DNA from: Pseudomonas quebecensis
GTDB lineage: Bacteria > Pseudomonadota > Gammaproteobacteria > Pseudomonadales > Pseudomonadaceae
NCBI RefSeq assembly: GCF_026410085.1
Contig: NZ_CP112866.1
Location: forward strand, 1,426,001-1,490,000
Length of the DNA: 64,000 nt
Direction of reading: 5' to 3'
In this document: positions 63,297 to 64,000 of the stretch, in pieces
Numbering within the stretch: the stretch's first letter is position 1
How the letters are laid out: each line of letters starts with the position of its first letter
Notes under the pieces: generated by a model
Told to the model about the DNA's origin: nothing
Databases searched by the model: none
Seen by the model: the letters and a program-made list of their open reading frames with translations, nothing else
Translations under genes and position numbers: made by a program

Positions 63297-63839
63297 CTAG
63301 ACCGGCAAAATCAGCGGCAACAGGCGGGCAGTGTTGCGTGCGTCTTCCAGTGCCCGGTGCTGCTGGCCATGGAACTGCATGCCGGCCAGTTGCAGCGCGC
63401 CGTTGAGCCCCAGCGGTTTGTCCAGGCGCCGGGCCTTGGCGAAGCGTTGCTTGAGGTTGATGTGGGGTGTGTGGGCCAGGGCGCTGTCCAGGCCGTGGCG
63501 TTGCCACTCCAGTTCCAGTTGCTGGCGGTCGTAGTCGCCCCAGCTGGCCCAGCCTTCCAACCGCGTCTGGTGCTGGCCCAGCCAGCGTTCGAACAGCGGC
63601 CACACCTCGCTCAGCGGCGTCGCCGCGTCGATATTGGCCTGGGTGATATGGGTGAGCTGGCGGCAGAACGGCGTCAGCAAAGGGCGGCGCTGCGGCCGTA
63701 CAAAGCGCTGGAAATGATCCACTTCGCGGCCCTGGCGGTTAACCAGGCTCGCGCCGATCTCGATGACTTCCATCTCCGTCACGGGCCAGCCGCCTTCATC
63801 CGTCGTGGCTTCAAGGTCAATAATCAGCCAATGAGGCAT
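63297..63839 (-). CDS. DEDD-family 3'-5' exonuclease
   Basis: This 180-residue protein begins MPHWLIIDLEATTDEGGWPV, with the ExoI motif DLEAT supplying Asp and Glu. ExoII includes LTHITQANIDAATPL and a later Asp (WASWGDYDRQQLEL). ExoIII is HRALEDARNTARLL, giving the DEDDh type with His. It resembles ERI-1/KapD-like exonucleases acting on RNA or DNA ends. The ATG at 63839 is chosen because the family's first strand starts there; the frame extends upstream to 63971 with no sensible domain. Confidence 0.9.
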   Translation of the reverse strand: MPHWLIIDLEATTDEGGWPVTEMEVIEIGASLVNRQGREVDHFQRFVRPQRRPLLTPFCRQLTHITQANIDAATPLSEVWPLFERWLGQHQTRLEGWASWGDYDRQQLELEWQRHGLDSALAHTPHINLKQRFAKARRLDKPLGLNGALQLAGMQFHGQQHRALEDARNTARLLPLILPV

Positions 63840-64000
63840 GGTGCAGGTTCCCGTACTCTTCCCGTCCTGGGGGATAGAGCGTAGACGGCTCTTGTAGTTC
63901 CGCGCTGTTTTTTCGTGGGGGCCTGGTGTCTTTGCCTGCCTCGTCGGGTCACCGCCTCGGCAATCCACCATACCGGCTACCAGGCAAGCACTTGGTTTGT

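Noticed and set aside
1-64000. tRNA, rRNA, prophage or transposase genes
   Set aside because: I saw no cloverleaf with CCA-type end, rRNA signature, integrase or transposase motif anywhere in the window.

Overview
The window is a chromosomal segment of a high-GC gammaproteobacterium. It looks like a fluorescent Pseudomonas (P. fluorescens group). The evidence is the Pseudomonas-type flagellar regulators FleQ, FleS/FleR and FleN, the phhABC-phhR phenylalanine catabolic cluster, the HsbA-HsbR-HptB module inside the fli operon, and many REP elements with the core GGGGGCTTGCCCCC. This assignment comes from gene content and order, not from a database search.

Layout. 1-3.3 kb: the 3' end of a SelT/W/H-family gene, a small glycine-rich membrane protein, an EamA transporter, an AraC-type regulator and an LpxH-like metallophosphoesterase. 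3.4-7.6 kb: the aromatic amino acid block phhA-phhB-phhC (minus strand), divergent from its regulator phhR. 7.9-16.3 kb: flgFGHIJKL (rod, rings, hook-filament junction). 16.6-17.5 kb: an isolated FabH-like ketoacyl synthase. 17.8-22.0 kb: fliC, flaG, fliD, fliS and a fliT-like gene. 22.2-26.3 kb: fleQ, fleS, fleR. 26.5-32.2 kb: fliEFGHIJ. 32.3-34.7 kb: hsbA-hsbR-hptB. 34.8-42.0 kb: fliK, a REP-rich gap, then fliLMNOPQR and flhB. 42.2-42.6 kb: two cold-shock-domain genes. 43.0-48.1 kb: flhA, flhF, fleN, fliA. 48.3-57.1 kb: cheY, cheZ, cheA, cheB, motC, motD, parC-like, parP-like, cheW and a DUF2802 gene. 57.3-60.5 kb: a YegS-like lipid kinase, a NarL/UhpB-type two-component pair and a small Hpt-like protein. 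61.1-63.8 kb: cheV, a MOSC protein, ppnP and a DEDD exonuclease.

How it works together. FleQ with sigma54 would switch on the structural operons. I find GG-N10-GC sigma54 promoter candidates before flgF, fleS, fliE, hsbA, fliK, fliL and flhA. FliA then transcribes late genes; FliA-type promoters lie before fliC and cheV and, less perfectly, before fliS. FlhF and FleN set flagellar position and number. HptB-HsbR-HsbA links the flagellar programme to anti-sigma control and surface behaviour. ParC/ParP-like proteins probably place the chemotaxis array at the pole.

Most of the window is conserved core. The less explained parts are the FabH-like gene next to flagellin, the paired cold-shock-domain genes between flhB and flhA, three repeated peptides in the CheA linker, the REP array with perfect 39-nt arms, and the palindrome-bearing spacers around the small gene upstream of cheV.
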